Source of the DNA: Verrucomicrobiales bacterium
GTDB taxonomy: Bacteria; Verrucomicrobiota; Verrucomicrobiia; Verrucomicrobiales; DEV007
Length of the DNA stretch: 56,442 bases
Reading direction: 5' to 3'
Assembly (NCBI GenBank): GCA_029213265.1
Contig: JARGNG010000021.1
Coordinates: forward strand, 26,902-83,343
Shown here: in pieces, positions 24,215 through 33,690 of the stretch
How positions within the stretch are numbered: the first letter of the stretch is position 1
How the letters are laid out: each line of letters begins with the position of its first letter
Program-made: the position numbers and the translations under genes
Notes under the pieces: model-generated
The model's input: the letters and a program-made list of their open reading frames with translations, nothing else
What the model was told of the DNA's origin: nothing
Database searches by the model: none

Positions 24215-26002
24215 CTAGCGGCGAAAGCGGAAACGCTTGATTTTGAGGGACGATTGGACCACATCGACTTTCGAACCATCGGCTTGAGACGTCCCTCTGA
24301 CTGTGATCGATCGCGACCTCTTCGAAGAACGTCGCTTCCTTCCCACCTGGAGTTCAAAGGCCTCGGAAGCACCGGGATCGAGATTTCGTGTTTGCAGCCG
24401 GCCCGTGAAAAGAGCCGCTGAAAAGTTGAATACCTGATCATCCTGGCGAAGAAGAAAGAAAGTTTCAAAGTGCCGATTGGACCGCGTCCCCCGAATCGTG
24501 ATGACATCCTGGTAGTTCGGGCAGTCATTTTGAAATTTTACCGGATAGATACCGTAGGGACGTCGATCGTCCGTTTTTGCGACCGCACGCTGCCTCGCCG
24601 CGGACCGTGAATGGACATTATTCCCTTTCACCCGACTCCCCTTTGCCTTGATCGTCAGATCAGGACGGTAGTTCGTTTCGCCGGGAAGAAACTTCACGTT
24701 GTCCAGCAGGGCGCTCGTTTGAACCGAGTTCCCATCCAGATCACCGAACCGGATGAAAACGGCTTCGAGAAAACGATCACTTCCCTCCCCGAGGTTCAGT
24801 TCCGCTTTTTGCCACTCTGTTTGCCCCGTTTGCCTGGCAATCTCTTCTCCATCCACATCGATAAAGAGATAGCCAAGATCGGGATCCGATTCCGTTTTGT
24901 AGTAGAAGGAAAGCAGGCCGGCCTCGTCGGGCAGGTCTACATACATGAATTTTGCCTCCTCCAATTCGGCGGCCGTCACGCTGGCGGCGGAGGTGCCCAC
25001 CACCGAATCAAAGACTTGAAACTGCCAATCATTACTGAACACACCCCGGTCCCTTTCCAACGCGGACGCAAGGGATGGTGATTCGGCCAGTTGCGTGACC
25101 TGAAAATCATCGAGAATCGCAGCTTTCGCACCGGTGTAGGGATCCTCGGTATCCACCGGATAGTCCTGGTAGTATTCAAACTTCAGGCAATGGGTTCCCG
25201 GCCCCAGATTCAAAGTTCTTTCCGCAACGGCGGCCTCTCCTTGAAGTCTTCCGTTCTGCGATCCATCCACCAAAAGGACAAACTGTGAGTAACCGAACTC
25301 CTCTCCCGACAATCCCCAGGAAAAGGTGACCTCAGCCGGTCCTTCGACCTCCATCATGATCGAGGATTCCTGCCCGTCCGTCATGGGGGCGTTGGTGGCA
25401 TGATCGCCGTCATGGCTGCCCTCGCTGGACTGGAGAATCCAATCCTGGCTGTAAAAAGACATCGTCGTGTTGTCGAGCCCTTCCTGAAGATCGGCACTTG
25501 GCGGAATCGGGGTGACGACGACATCGTCGATCCACGCAGACATCAGGCCGGTGTCGGTCGTCGCATTCCGATCGAGATACCATCGCACATCGTTAGTACC
25601 GCAATCCAGTTCGACCGTGCGCTGTTGCCAGTCGGTGGACTCGCGAACCGTGAAAGAGGCCGATTGGGAGCTGAAACCGAGTGTGTCGAACAGCTCCTCG
25701 ATCGTGGCTTTCCAACGAAATGTGAGAACCGCCGGCCCCTGAATTTCCGCATCGAGAATGCTGTAGGTTTTATCCGGAAGAGTCGTCCGGACGGAGTCCA
25801 CCATATCGTAGGTCGTTGTGGTATCAAAGGTCCAGACACCTGCTGGATAGTCCTCATCCGTATTCCGGTCCGCCGCGCGCGTCGTAAAGGTCGTGCTGGC
25901 CGGGTTATCCACACCGTCCGCAATCGTCTGCGCCGATGCCGTTCCCGTTCCACCAAGAACGAGAAAGGCCAAAAGAGTTCGATAGATACCGGAAACTGTC
26001 AT
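24215..26002 (-). CDS. Modular secreted protein with basic C-terminal domain
   Basis: Predicted exported protein of 595 aa with a signal peptide (GIYRTLLAFLVLGGTGTASAQ). At least three related beta-sandwich modules follow, each with a strand pattern ending in a phrase such as AWIDDVVVTPI, AILDDFQVTQL or ALLDNVKFLP, preceded by GPAVLTFRWK- or GPAEVTFSWG-like strands. These resemble MAM- or PKD-like adhesive modules of surface proteins. Residues about 437-595 form a lysine- and arginine-rich domain that ends KIKRFRFRR and is homologous to the end of the beta-helix protein at 50241-52538. The start at 26002 was set by the signal peptide. No enzymatic residues are apparent; adhesion or matrix binding is the best guess. 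Confidence 0.75.
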   Translation of the reverse strand: MTVSGIYRTLLAFLVLGGTGTASAQTIADGVDNPASTTFTTRAADRNTDEDYPAGVWTFDTTTTYDMVDSVRTTLPDKTYSILDAEIQGPAVLTFRWKATIEELFDTLGFSSQSASFTVRESTDWQQRTVELDCGTNDVRWYLDRNATTDTGLMSAWIDDVVVTPIPPSADLQEGLDNTTMSFYSQDWILQSSEGSHDGDHATNAPMTDGQESSIMMEVEGPAEVTFSWGLSGEEFGYSQFVLLVDGSQNGRLQGEAAVAERTLNLGPGTHCLKFEYYQDYPVDTEDPYTGAKAAILDDFQVTQLAESPSLASALERDRGVFSNDWQFQVFDSVVGTSAASVTAAELEEAKFMYVDLPDEAGLLSFYYKTESDPDLGYLFIDVDGEEIARQTGQTEWQKAELNLGEGSDRFLEAVFIRFGDLDGNSVQTSALLDNVKFLPGETNYRPDLTIKAKGSRVKGNNVHSRSAARQRAVAKTDDRRPYGIYPVKFQNDCPNYQDVITIRGTRSNRHFETFFLLRQDDQVFNFSAALFTGRLQTRNLDPGASEAFELQVGRKRRSSKRSRSITVRGTSQADGSKVDVVQSSLKIKRFRFRR

Positions 26003-26234
26003 GAGAGTCTGAGAGAGAGGCGTGCAAGCCGCATTTGCCTCGTTATTACAAGAGTTCTTGCCTGCTACAAGAAGAATGTGACATGCAGAAAGAGAACAAA
26101 TCCCGGGTTGTTCCTGCTTTTTTCGCAGCCTCCGGGCACAATTCGTTGGTAGTAATGGGAAACTCCGGGCCGCAATCCGTGAGACCTCAATCCAGCTTTG
26201 GCCAGAGCTGGCCGGGAGAGACTGAGATCCCAGG
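26003..26234. other. Intergenic gap upstream of the modular protein
   Basis: 232 nt between two minus-strand genes. It holds a perfect 6-bp hairpin CCAGCT/AGCTGG at 26192-26211, downstream of the dimethylformamidase-like gene, without a T-tract, and a short CAAGA/TCTTG palindrome. The promoter of the modular protein should lie here, but I cannot point to its boxes. Confidence 0.35.
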
Positions 26235-27683
26235 TTACCGGCCCAGACGATCGAGCACATTGCGGGTAATCCGGGAAACGACAGGATCCTTCCCTTTCAA
26301 TCCGTGCGCCCAGTCCGTCGTTCCCGTGGTGACGACAGTACCTCCCCCTTCGGTCGTGTAGAGGCCGAAAACGGCGTGACCACTGTGATCGGGGCCCGGC
26401 CAGTTCTCGTACCACCAGCTGTCACCCGGTGCCCACTTTGCCGGAGCGGTCGCGAGAACGGTGAACGTTTTCGGAGTGCCGTCGCGATGGGTCGCAAAGG
26501 GAAGTCCGTCCCGCCATTCGAGTTCGCAACCGTCGCACTCGTAGCCGACGATGGAGTCTTTTCCCCCGAACTCCTCTCCGGACGCCACCGAAGTGCCTTC
26601 AAAGAGCCAGTGCTCAGGACGATGCACGGTGAAGGCTCCACTGCCGTCCATAAGCTGCCCATGGCTCTTGTGGTAGCCGCCGTGGAGAAAACCGACGCCG
26701 GTCATTTCGTTTTCCGGCCGACCGATAAGATGGTGGCCCCACAAGGTCGCGAGGGTCGGCATGACTTCCTTGGTAGAGGAGAATTCTTCATCCTGATTGA
26801 ACCACTGCTTCCAGCAGAGCAGCGATTGGGTCTCCTCCTGCCAGCGGACCTGCCAGCAGCAGGTGTTCCCGGAGAAAAAGGCGACGTTTCCACCTCCGGC
26901 TGCAAAATTTTCGATCGTGTCCCGCATCGGGGCGGACCAGTATTCATCATGGCCGAGGCTGAGCACGAGCTGGTATGGCTTCACGATTTCCGGGCGAAGT
27001 TCGAGATCGAGATTGGTCGCGTAGTCGAGCTCATAGCCATTCTCCTCGGCCCAGGCAACAAAAGGGAGTTCCCATTTGCCAAACTGAGACCGGGGCGGCC
27101 GGGCATAGGAAACTTCGTGGCCCTGGAGCCCGGCACGCCCGTGGTAGCCGTAGAGGCTCGATCCGCCCCAGTTGTTGTAGGCATTGTAAGTGTGGGTCGC
27201 GAGTTGCAGAAGAATTTTGCTGTTCTTTCCCGGTTGGGAAGGCCGCAGGACAAAGTAGCAACTGCTCTCGGCGGAGCGATTGTTTCGCTGAGTGTAGACG
27301 CCACCGGAGTCGCGCACCTGGAAACGGACTTCGTAGTATCCCGATTTCCAATCAGCCGGGATCTTCAGGCGGAATCCGATCGGCCACTGGCAGCCCTTGG
27401 CGGATGCAGTCTCCGGGACGGGATACTCGAGCAGGTTTTCAACCTTCGCCGTTTCGTGGACGACGACCCGTTCTTTTCCGATCCGGGCGATCTCGAGAGA
27501 GCAGTTCGGCGCGGTCGTGGAAAGATGAAGTTCGAGTTCCTCCCCCGGGGCATAACTGATCGATCCCGCGTAGCCTTCGATGTAGAGGGATCGACCGGCA
27601 TCGATTGCATTGGTCCATCCGGTGGCAGCGAGCAACGCGGCGGCAAGGCAGAGGACAGGAATGAAGGGAGCGGTGGATCTCAT
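26235..27683 (-). CDS. N,N-dimethylformamidase beta subunit-like secreted protein
   Basis: Protein of 482 aa with a signal peptide (STAPFIPVLCLAAALLAATG). An N-terminal beta sandwich (IEGYAGSISYAPGEELELHL) precedes a domain matching the C-terminal domain of the large subunit of N,N-dimethylformamidase. It has THTYNAYNNWGGSSLY, LVLSLGHDEYWS and GGGNVAFFSGNTCCW. Known members hydrolyse amides, but the family is broad and exported members such as this one probably act on other substrates. The ATG at 27683 starts the signal peptide. It is divergent from the SHD1-like gene (gap 88 nt). Subunit alpha of the enzyme is not encoded nearby. Confidence 0.83.
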   Translation of the reverse strand: MRSTAPFIPVLCLAAALLAATGWTNAIDAGRSLYIEGYAGSISYAPGEELELHLSTTAPNCSLEIARIGKERVVVHETAKVENLLEYPVPETASAKGCQWPIGFRLKIPADWKSGYYEVRFQVRDSGGVYTQRNNRSAESSCYFVLRPSQPGKNSKILLQLATHTYNAYNNWGGSSLYGYHGRAGLQGHEVSYARPPRSQFGKWELPFVAWAEENGYELDYATNLDLELRPEIVKPYQLVLSLGHDEYWSAPMRDTIENFAAGGGNVAFFSGNTCCWQVRWQEETQSLLCWKQWFNQDEEFSSTKEVMPTLATLWGHHLIGRPENEMTGVGFLHGGYHKSHGQLMDGSGAFTVHRPEHWLFEGTSVASGEEFGGKDSIVGYECDGCELEWRDGLPFATHRDGTPKTFTVLATAPAKWAPGDSWWYENWPGPDHSGHAVFGLYTTEGGGTVVTTGTTDWAHGLKGKDPVVSRITRNVLDRLGR

Positions 27684-27771
27684 GGAACGGATTGTAGCGC
27701 GACTTGAGCCCACAGAGCAATCCTGCGTCTTTGCGCTTTTCTACCACCCGTAATTCTTACATGTTGGTCGC

Positions 27772-28857
27772 GTGAAAAATCTTTTCCTGACAATCCTGGT
27801 GTGCGCTTCCTCTGCCGTTCTCGCAGAGGAGCGGGAACCTTCCAGATTCCGCGTCTTCACTGACAAGAAGGAAAAGCAGATTGCAGCGCGCATTCTGTCC
27901 ATTTCCGAAGATCGCACAACCATGGAGATGGAGCGCCAGGACGGGGCTCTCTTCCACATGCCGATCACGATCCTGAGTCTCGGCGATCAGCAGTTCATTC
28001 GCGACTGGCTCAATCCTCCCCCTCCCTCGGGCGGAAGAGTCCAGGTGTTCGGCAAGCTTCCCAAAGACCAGCCGATCGACGTTTCGGCCCTGAAGGGAAT
28101 CGACGATGTCGAGACTGTCCACGCGATGAAGTTTGGTTGGCTGGTTCGACGTTCAAGCGGCGAAGTGATCGCCTTCGGCGACCGGTATGAGGGTCTCGGC
28201 GGAGTGAAACAGATTGCTGCCAACACGGTCTGGCTGGCGATGACGAACCGCGACGGAACAGTCAGCAATGGTTTGCGAAAGCATTTTCCTGACATCCTTA
28301 CCAATGCGGTGCAGTGCGTGGCGGGCGGAGGACATCACGCCGCACTCCTCGAGGGCGGTGAGGTGAAAGTCTGGGGAAACGGATACAAATACAGCGAACC
28401 GACATCCCTGACAAAGACACTTCCCCCGATTGTCAGGCTGGCCTCCTCTCAGGGCGCGATCTGCGCAGTGGACGCGGACGGCGTTGTCCACGGGTGGAAC
28501 GTCAAAGCGACGGAGTTTTTCGAGGCGCCGATTGGCGATGGCGTGGTGGAAATCCAGGGGAGTATTTTTACTTTTCTGGCCCGCACGAAATCCGGGGAGG
28601 TTTATGAATGGAGTTCTGCGAATCCGGAGAAAGCAAAGGTTCCCGCAGTGATCGCGGACAAGGGCCCCTTTCTTCAGGTCCGCTGCAACGGTGCGACGCG
28701 AGCAGTCCAGAAAGAAGATCGTTCCTGGATCGCCTGGGGGAGGAACAGCTCAGGAATCGTGGACCACATCAACAACCTCGGCCCGGTTCGGGATCTCGCC
28801 TTTTTCAGTGAACCGGGAAGTCAGGAAAACGGCTACGTGATCTGGATCGAGCCTTGA
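27772..28857 (+). CDS. Secreted SHD1-like / RCC1-like protein
   Basis: Exported protein of 361 aa with a signal peptide (NLFLTILVCASSAVLAEE). Residues about 24-82 fit the SHD1-type module widespread in PVC proteins: FRVFTDKKEKQIAARILSIS, then a strand pattern, ITILSLGDQQFIRDWL. The remainder shows repeated blades with GEVKVWGNG, GVVHGWNV and SWIAWGRNSSG, in the manner of RCC1 beta-propeller repeats, with spacing too irregular to count with confidence. SHD1 is a eukaryotic-type peptide-binding domain; its bacterial role is unknown. The start codon is GTG, overlapping a 4-codon ATG mini-frame (27761-27775), which may be fortuitous. Confidence 0.78.
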   Translation: MKNLFLTILVCASSAVLAEEREPSRFRVFTDKKEKQIAARILSISEDRTTMEMERQDGALFHMPITILSLGDQQFIRDWLNPPPPSGGRVQVFGKLPKDQPIDVSALKGIDDVETVHAMKFGWLVRRSSGEVIAFGDRYEGLGGVKQIAANTVWLAMTNRDGTVSNGLRKHFPDILTNAVQCVAGGGHHAALLEGGEVKVWGNGYKYSEPTSLTKTLPPIVRLASSQGAICAVDADGVVHGWNVKATEFFEAPIGDGVVEIQGSIFTFLARTKSGEVYEWSSANPEKAKVPAVIADKGPFLQVRCNGATRAVQKEDRSWIAWGRNSSGIVDHINNLGPVRDLAFFSEPGSQENGYVIWIEP

Positions 28858-28876
28858 GAGCTCTTGCCCCTTTTTC

Positions 28877-30265
28877 CTACTCTTGTTTCGCGGCGGGAAC
28901 CGGCATTTTCGCACCGGATTCACTCAGCCATTGGGCAAGCTCATCCCGCAAACTTTGAACGAGCTCGGAATTTGAATTCGAAATATCATTCCGTTCACCC
29001 GGATCTGATTCCAGGTCATACAACTCTGATGATTCATCATCGTAAAAACGGATCAGTTTATAGTTACCTTTTCGGATCGCCCCTCCCAACCGGTTTTGTT
29101 TGTGAAACGCATAGTTCGGATAGTGAAAGAAAAGCGACTCCCGCTTGAGATCAGCACGTCCCGTTACAAGCGGGAGCAAGCTTTCCCCGTCCAACGGAAC
29201 ACCGGAAACCGGCTTCAGCCCCGCCACTTCCAGCAAGGTAGGGAAAACGTCGGTGGTAATAATCGGGACATCACTGGTGCTCCCCGGCTCAACTTTTCCG
29301 GGCCAACGAATCGCCCATGGCACCCGGATTCCACCTTCGTAGAGGTGCCCTTTGTTCGCCCGCAAGGGTCCGTTGCCAAAGAGCGACCCGTTGTCTGAGG
29401 TGAAAATCACCAGGGTATTGTCCGAAAGCCGGAGGTCATCCAGCGCCTTGAGAACCCGGCCAATCGAGCGATCCATTCCCTCGATCATCGCGGCATAAGC
29501 CGGATTCTTCACCTTTCGCTTTTCGTATTTCTCGATGAGATCCGCCGGAGCCTCGATCGGATAATGCACGGAGTAATTCCAGAAGGTCAGGAAAAAAGGT
29601 TTCTCCCGGTTCGCTTCCAGAAACGAAACGCACTCATCGGCCAATCGGGTCGGCAGATACTCCCCTTCTTTTCGTGGCTCCAGAGCTGGAATTCGATACG
29701 GCTCAAAATAACTGGGCGGGCCTCCCCGGTCGCAACCGCCGATGTTCGAATCATACCCCTGAAACTCCGGACGGAGTTTCGGTTCCCATGGATTTCCGTC
29801 TTCGTCCCTGCCCTTCCGGTGAGAAAGGTGCCACTTCCCGACGAAGCCAGTGGCGTAGCCCGCCTCCTCTCTCACTCGTTCGGCAATGGTGGTCTCCTCC
29901 AGCGGAAGGTAGGTTCGTTTCTCAGCCCCGGCCTGCGTCCGCCCTTCAGGAACCATCCCTGCTTGATGACCCGGCGCATGATTCGTGATGCCCAGTCTCG
30001 CTGGCGACATTCCGGCCATCATCGCGGCACGCGTTGGCGTGCAAACCGAGGCAGCCGCATAGCCGTTGGTGAACTGCATCCCTTCGCTGACAAACTGATC
30101 CAGACAGGGGGTTTCGAGATCCTTATTTCCCTGAAAACGAGTATCATACCAGCCGAGATCATCAGCCATGATCACGACAATATTGGGAGGCGGCTCTCCT
30201 GCGGCCAACCATCCCGCAGAAAGACAGAAGAAGAGAATCGTCTTCATCGGAGTTTTCATAACCAT
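28877..30265 (-). CDS. Secreted sulfatase (CTPTR type)
   Basis: Sulfatase of 462 aa. A signal peptide at about residues 7-22 is followed by the metal site NIVVIMADDLGW. C75 in the classical signature CTPTR is the formylglycine precursor. Other conserved blocks are GKWHLSH, FTSDNGS and the aspartate-rich end DLESDPGERND. It hydrolyses sulfate esters in polysaccharides, as suggested by the acetylesterase-like gene 15 nt upstream on the same strand; that pair looks like an operon for a decorated glycan. Among three clustered ATGs I prefer 30265, since a weak GAGA lies 6-9 nt ahead of it. No sulfatase-maturing enzyme is in this window. Confidence 0.9.
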   Translation of the reverse strand: MVMKTPMKTILFFCLSAGWLAAGEPPPNIVVIMADDLGWYDTRFQGNKDLETPCLDQFVSEGMQFTNGYAAASVCTPTRAAMMAGMSPARLGITNHAPGHQAGMVPEGRTQAGAEKRTYLPLEETTIAERVREEAGYATGFVGKWHLSHRKGRDEDGNPWEPKLRPEFQGYDSNIGGCDRGGPPSYFEPYRIPALEPRKEGEYLPTRLADECVSFLEANREKPFFLTFWNYSVHYPIEAPADLIEKYEKRKVKNPAYAAMIEGMDRSIGRVLKALDDLRLSDNTLVIFTSDNGSLFGNGPLRANKGHLYEGGIRVPWAIRWPGKVEPGSTSDVPIITTDVFPTLLEVAGLKPVSGVPLDGESLLPLVTGRADLKRESLFFHYPNYAFHKQNRLGGAIRKGNYKLIRFYDDESSELYDLESDPGERNDISNSNSELVQSLRDELAQWLSESGAKMPVPAAKQE

Positions 30266-30280
30266 TCGTTTCTCAATTGC

Positions 30281-32218
30281 CTATTTCACCTCTTGAGCCG
30301 CCTTTTCAATCGCTGCTTTCTCGGCCGCCATTTGTTTTTCGTATTCGGCTTCGTTGGCTTCGATAAAGGCGCGGGCATCTTTGAGTCGTCTTTCCAGATC
30401 ATCGAGACGAAGTGCTTTTTTGGCCTCATTTTTTTGTGTCCTCGACTCGCCCGTAAAGACGCGGGGAACTTCTTCGAGTTTCCAGTCATCGCTCCGCTGG
30501 GTCGCAAAGGGAAGTGCCGTATTATCAGACGTCTTCAGATTTCCCAGCGGACTCCGCCCCCAGGCATAGCGAAAATGGATCGGGTTCTGAACATGGGGAC
30601 TGGTCAGTACGACCGATTTGCGATCGGTTTTGGGACGGCCCCGGTCATCCTTCCCGGTTACCAGCCATTCCGCCGTGGCAGGCTGAAACTGCCGATCCTC
30701 ACCGGCAATGGCAAATCCAAGGATGGGACCATCTTCAATCGCCTTCACGGACGTGTCCATTGTCAGAACGATTCTCCCGTCCTCCACTTTCATTTCCGTG
30801 CATACCGGTGGCTTCCAATGAATCTCTTTGTCAAAACCATATTGCGTCGCGAGGGCCCAGCGGGCAATGCGTTCACCGACAGGAACTTTCAACTGAGTAT
30901 GATACCAGGATCGACGTTGATCAAAGCTGCTGGCAAAGCCGATGTTTTTGTCCCCCGCATTGTACAAATCCAAAAAAGTCTTGTATTGGGCCTCCCGGAT
31001 ATACATCCCTTCATCCACCATCTTCTCAAGATAATCATCCAATGTCTGCGGACTCCCTGCCGTGCAGAGCGAAATAATGCCAAAGGGCATTTCCGGATCC
31101 ATGAACGCTTTCCGCCAGGCCTCAATCATGGGCCCAAAGACCTGGTAGTACATTTCCGCACCGGCAGAACCGGAACCGAGCGCGTTGTTAAAGCCCTGAT
31201 GAAAGATCGCCCCTTTCACAGCCATCCCTGAAATGGGAGCCATCATGCCGGCATAGCAATTCCCCGGGCGGTTCTGATCGAATGCCGGTCCCGGCTTCAA
31301 ATCGGTTGGAACGGTCCGGTCGGCCGGAATCGCCTTGCCCTGCTTTTTCCTATTCGCGACCCAGTCGTTGTGCTTCTTGACCCGGTCCTCCAAATCCTGT
31401 TTTGCATCGAACGCTGCGACCTTTTCCTCCCAGCGACTGAGTAAATCCGTTACTTCGTCCGTTTTGATTTCCTCGAGGACATCAACAGGAGTCCAGGCCT
31501 CAACCGTCGTTCCACCGCGCGATGCATCAACGATCCCAATCGGAATCTGAGACGCCATGTGAATTCGACGGGCGAAAACATAACCGATTGCAGAAAGCTC
31601 CCTCACAATCTCCGGCGAACAAACATCCCAGTCCCCTTTCCTGAAATGTCGGCCGAACCAGTCACTCCACTCGTGGAGACGTGGAAAACCCTTTTTGTAG
31701 TCAGCCCCGTTCTGAGCCGGAACCGTCAAAATCCGGATTCCGTCAAAATTTGCGGAAACGATTTCCAGCTGACCATCTTCGACCCGGTCCAGCGGAAACT
31801 CCATGTTGCTCTGCCCTCCGAGGATCCACACATCACCAACCAGAATATTCTCCAAAGTAAGCGTTTTATCCTTTCCCTGAACTGTTAGCTGATCAGGTAA
31901 AGCATTGGAAGGCATCGCCGTCAGCGACACTCTCCAACTGCGATCCTCACCCGCCGTGGTTTCGTGAGATTGTCCGGCAAATTTCACTGTTACCTTCTCC
32001 CCTTTCGCAGCCCATCCCCAAACGCTCACCGGCTTATCCCGTTGCAAGACCATGTTGGACTGGAAAAGATTGTGGAGAAACAAGCCATCACCGATCGCCG
32101 GAACATCGACGACATCTTCTCGCGGCATTTTATCCTGAGCCGGGAGCGACTGGCCAAAAGCAAGCTGCATCAGCATCCCGAGGCAGATCATCAACATACT
32201 CTGGTTCGATTCTTTCAT
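30281..32218 (-). CDS. Sialate O-acetylesterase-like SGNH hydrolase
   Basis: Predicted secreted enzyme of 645 aa in the SASA family. Signal peptide about 1-25. An N-terminal beta domain (FLHNLFQSNMVLQRDKPVSV) is typical of the family. Its nucleophile block is ILGGQSNMEFPL with the catalytic serine in GQSN. The central helix motif FHQGFNNALGSG is the counterpart of the usual WYQGESNA block, with two substitutions. A beta domain follows and a long charged helix ends the protein (EERRLKDARAFIEANEAEYE-like coiled coil). It would deacetylate acyl-decorated sugars. The start at 32218 begins the signal peptide. It is translated 15 nt ahead of the sulfatase and is divergent from the hydrolase gene at 32534. 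Confidence 0.85.
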   Translation of the reverse strand: MKESNQSMLMICLGMLMQLAFGQSLPAQDKMPREDVVDVPAIGDGLFLHNLFQSNMVLQRDKPVSVWGWAAKGEKVTVKFAGQSHETTAGEDRSWRVSLTAMPSNALPDQLTVQGKDKTLTLENILVGDVWILGGQSNMEFPLDRVEDGQLEIVSANFDGIRILTVPAQNGADYKKGFPRLHEWSDWFGRHFRKGDWDVCSPEIVRELSAIGYVFARRIHMASQIPIGIVDASRGGTTVEAWTPVDVLEEIKTDEVTDLLSRWEEKVAAFDAKQDLEDRVKKHNDWVANRKKQGKAIPADRTVPTDLKPGPAFDQNRPGNCYAGMMAPISGMAVKGAIFHQGFNNALGSGSAGAEMYYQVFGPMIEAWRKAFMDPEMPFGIISLCTAGSPQTLDDYLEKMVDEGMYIREAQYKTFLDLYNAGDKNIGFASSFDQRRSWYHTQLKVPVGERIARWALATQYGFDKEIHWKPPVCTEMKVEDGRIVLTMDTSVKAIEDGPILGFAIAGEDRQFQPATAEWLVTGKDDRGRPKTDRKSVVLTSPHVQNPIHFRYAWGRSPLGNLKTSDNTALPFATQRSDDWKLEEVPRVFTGESRTQKNEAKKALRLDDLERRLKDARAFIEANEAEYEKQMAAEKAAIEKAAQEVK

Positions 32219-32533
32219 ATGGTTTTGATCGTAGCGGATTTCCAACCCGTACCAAACCACTCTATCCTAAGAATCGTGTCCGCTCCGGAGAAACAAACGG
32301 ATGGCAATTTGCCTATTCCGGGACTTCGATCGGAGGATGGGGACGGTCGGGATCGAATGGTCACTACAGCCCCGAATGGTGTTCTCCACCCACGGCGCAA
32401 TCAGGGACACCCCTCAGGGGACAAACCATCCCGACTCGCTATATCATAGGGAACCCTGCTTGATGAAAATGCCCCGCCGGGAACCGGGACAGTAGCAGAG
32501 GAACTGCCCGACGATCTCAACCGAAATTGAATC
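32219..32533. other. Divergent gap between acetylesterase and hydrolase genes
   Basis: 315 nt without a convincing gene. A GGGAACCCTGCTTGATG string near 32449-32465 resembles the AACCCTGTTGA element found before two other plus-strand genes. A small CCCC/GGGG hairpin lies near 32411-32421. Promoters for both flanking genes should be here, but no consensus boxes are evident. Confidence 0.35.
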
Positions 32534-33493
32534 ATGCCACTGCGAACTCTCTTTCTCCTCCTCGCCATTCTCCCGCAGTTCGGAATCTCGAATGACACCG
32601 TCCGGGTGGATACCTTCGTCTACAAAACCGTCGGTGACCTTGACATCAAACTCGACGTCCACCGCAGGAACGATGATCAGACAAGTCCCGTCGCCGTCTG
32701 GTGCCACGGCGGCGCTCTGATCAATGGCGGACGCGAGGGCATTGGCCGGAGCGGGAGGGAGTTGGTCGAGGCCGGCTACTGCGTCGTTTCGATCGACTAC
32801 CGTCTCGCCCCGGAGACAAAGCTTCCCGGGATCATCGCCGATCTCGAAGACGCCTTCCGCTGGATCCGCGAAAACGGGAAGGAGAAATTCAACGGCGACA
32901 CCCGCAAAATCGCCGTCCTCGGAGGCTCTGCCGGAGGATACCTCGCCATGACTGCCGGATTCCGAATCCAACCGCGCGTCGACTGCATCGTTGCCTTCTG
33001 GGGATACGGCGATCTCGTCGGTCCGTGGATGAGCGAACCGAGTCCCCATCCGGGGCACCAGAGAAAATCGCTCAGCCCCGAAGAAATGCACGCCGTCGAG
33101 AGCGGCCCTCCGCTCGCCAACGCCGCCGACCGGGCCCTCGACGGCCAGGCCTACTACCAGACCTGCCGGCAAACCGGCACCTGGACCGAACGGGTCACCG
33201 GATTCGATCCCGAAACCGGGGCGGAAAAAATTGCGCCCTATATGGCCGCCGTGAATGTCGACGCCGACTATCCGCCCATCCTCATGATCCACGGCACCCG
33301 CGACACCGATGTTCCGCACGAGCAAAGTGCGATCCTGGCCCGCGAGTGTGCCAAGAACGGCGTCGAACACCAACTCATCAGCATCGAAAACGGCGAGCAC
33401 GGACTCCGCGACGCCTCGCCCGACGATATCGAAACCGCCTACGCCCGGGTTCTTCCTTTCATCGCCCGATACGTTGCTCCGCCCGAATCGTGA
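32534..33493 (+). CDS. Secreted alpha/beta hydrolase (carboxylesterase-like)
   Basis: Exported hydrolase of 319 aa with a signal peptide (PLRTLFLLLAILPQFGIS). The oxyanion hole is CHGGAL (H58-G59-G60), and the nucleophile S132 lies in LGGSAGGYLA, the hormone-sensitive-lipase/BD-FAE pattern. The late HGTRDTDVP and ENGEHGLRD motifs supply the acid and histidine. It should act as an acyl esterase on small or polysaccharide-linked esters. It resembles, but is distinct from, the hydrolase at 18693-19583. The stop lies 5 nt from the 3' end of the convergent tRNA-Leu gene. Confidence 0.88.
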   Translation: MPLRTLFLLLAILPQFGISNDTVRVDTFVYKTVGDLDIKLDVHRRNDDQTSPVAVWCHGGALINGGREGIGRSGRELVEAGYCVVSIDYRLAPETKLPGIIADLEDAFRWIRENGKEKFNGDTRKIAVLGGSAGGYLAMTAGFRIQPRVDCIVAFWGYGDLVGPWMSEPSPHPGHQRKSLSPEEMHAVESGPPLANAADRALDGQAYYQTCRQTGTWTERVTGFDPETGAEKIAPYMAAVNVDADYPPILMIHGTRDTDVPHEQSAILARECAKNGVEHQLISIENGEHGLRDASPDDIETAYARVLPFIARYVAPPES

Positions 33494-33498
33494 ATAGC

Positions 33499-33582
33499 TA
33501 CCGACAGCGGGAATCGAACCCGCACGATCAAAAGATCAACGGATTTTAAGTCCGTTGCGTCTACCAATTCCGCCATGTCGGC
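33499..33582 (-). tRNA. tRNA-Leu (anticodon UAA)
   Basis: 84-nt gene on the minus strand without an encoded CCA. The acceptor arm is GCCGACA paired to TGTCGGT (one G-T pair at the end). The anticodon stem AACGGA/TCCGTT encloses loop CTTAAAA, giving anticodon UAA (33546-33548). A long variable arm (GATC-TTTT-GATC, typical of tRNA-Leu) precedes the T-arm GCGGGTTCGATTCCCGC. The discriminator is A. It reads UUA/UUG leucine codons. Confidence 0.97.
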
Positions 33583-33690
33583 TCCTGAGTTGGAGGGCAT
33601 TACTTAGCCCTGCCTTGGCAGGAAAATCAACCGAATCCCGTGAGGAGAAAGTTCTTCGCTCTTCTCCCGCCCGGGCAGTAGAGTCGGGCC

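Noticed and set aside
26304..27707. Plus-strand open frame of 467 codons opposite the dimethylformamidase-like gene
   Set aside because: Antisense shadow of a GC-rich gene with a defined family.
29564..31231. Plus-strand open frame of 555 codons spanning the sulfatase and acetylesterase genes
   Set aside because: It covers two clear minus-strand genes and has no signal or motif.
32411..32421. CCCC/GGGG hairpin as a terminator
   Set aside because: Only four base pairs with a three-base loop and no T-tract.
33490..33600. Possible integration site at tRNA-Leu
   Set aside because: No integrase, no direct repeat of the tRNA 3' end and no foreign-looking genes next to it.
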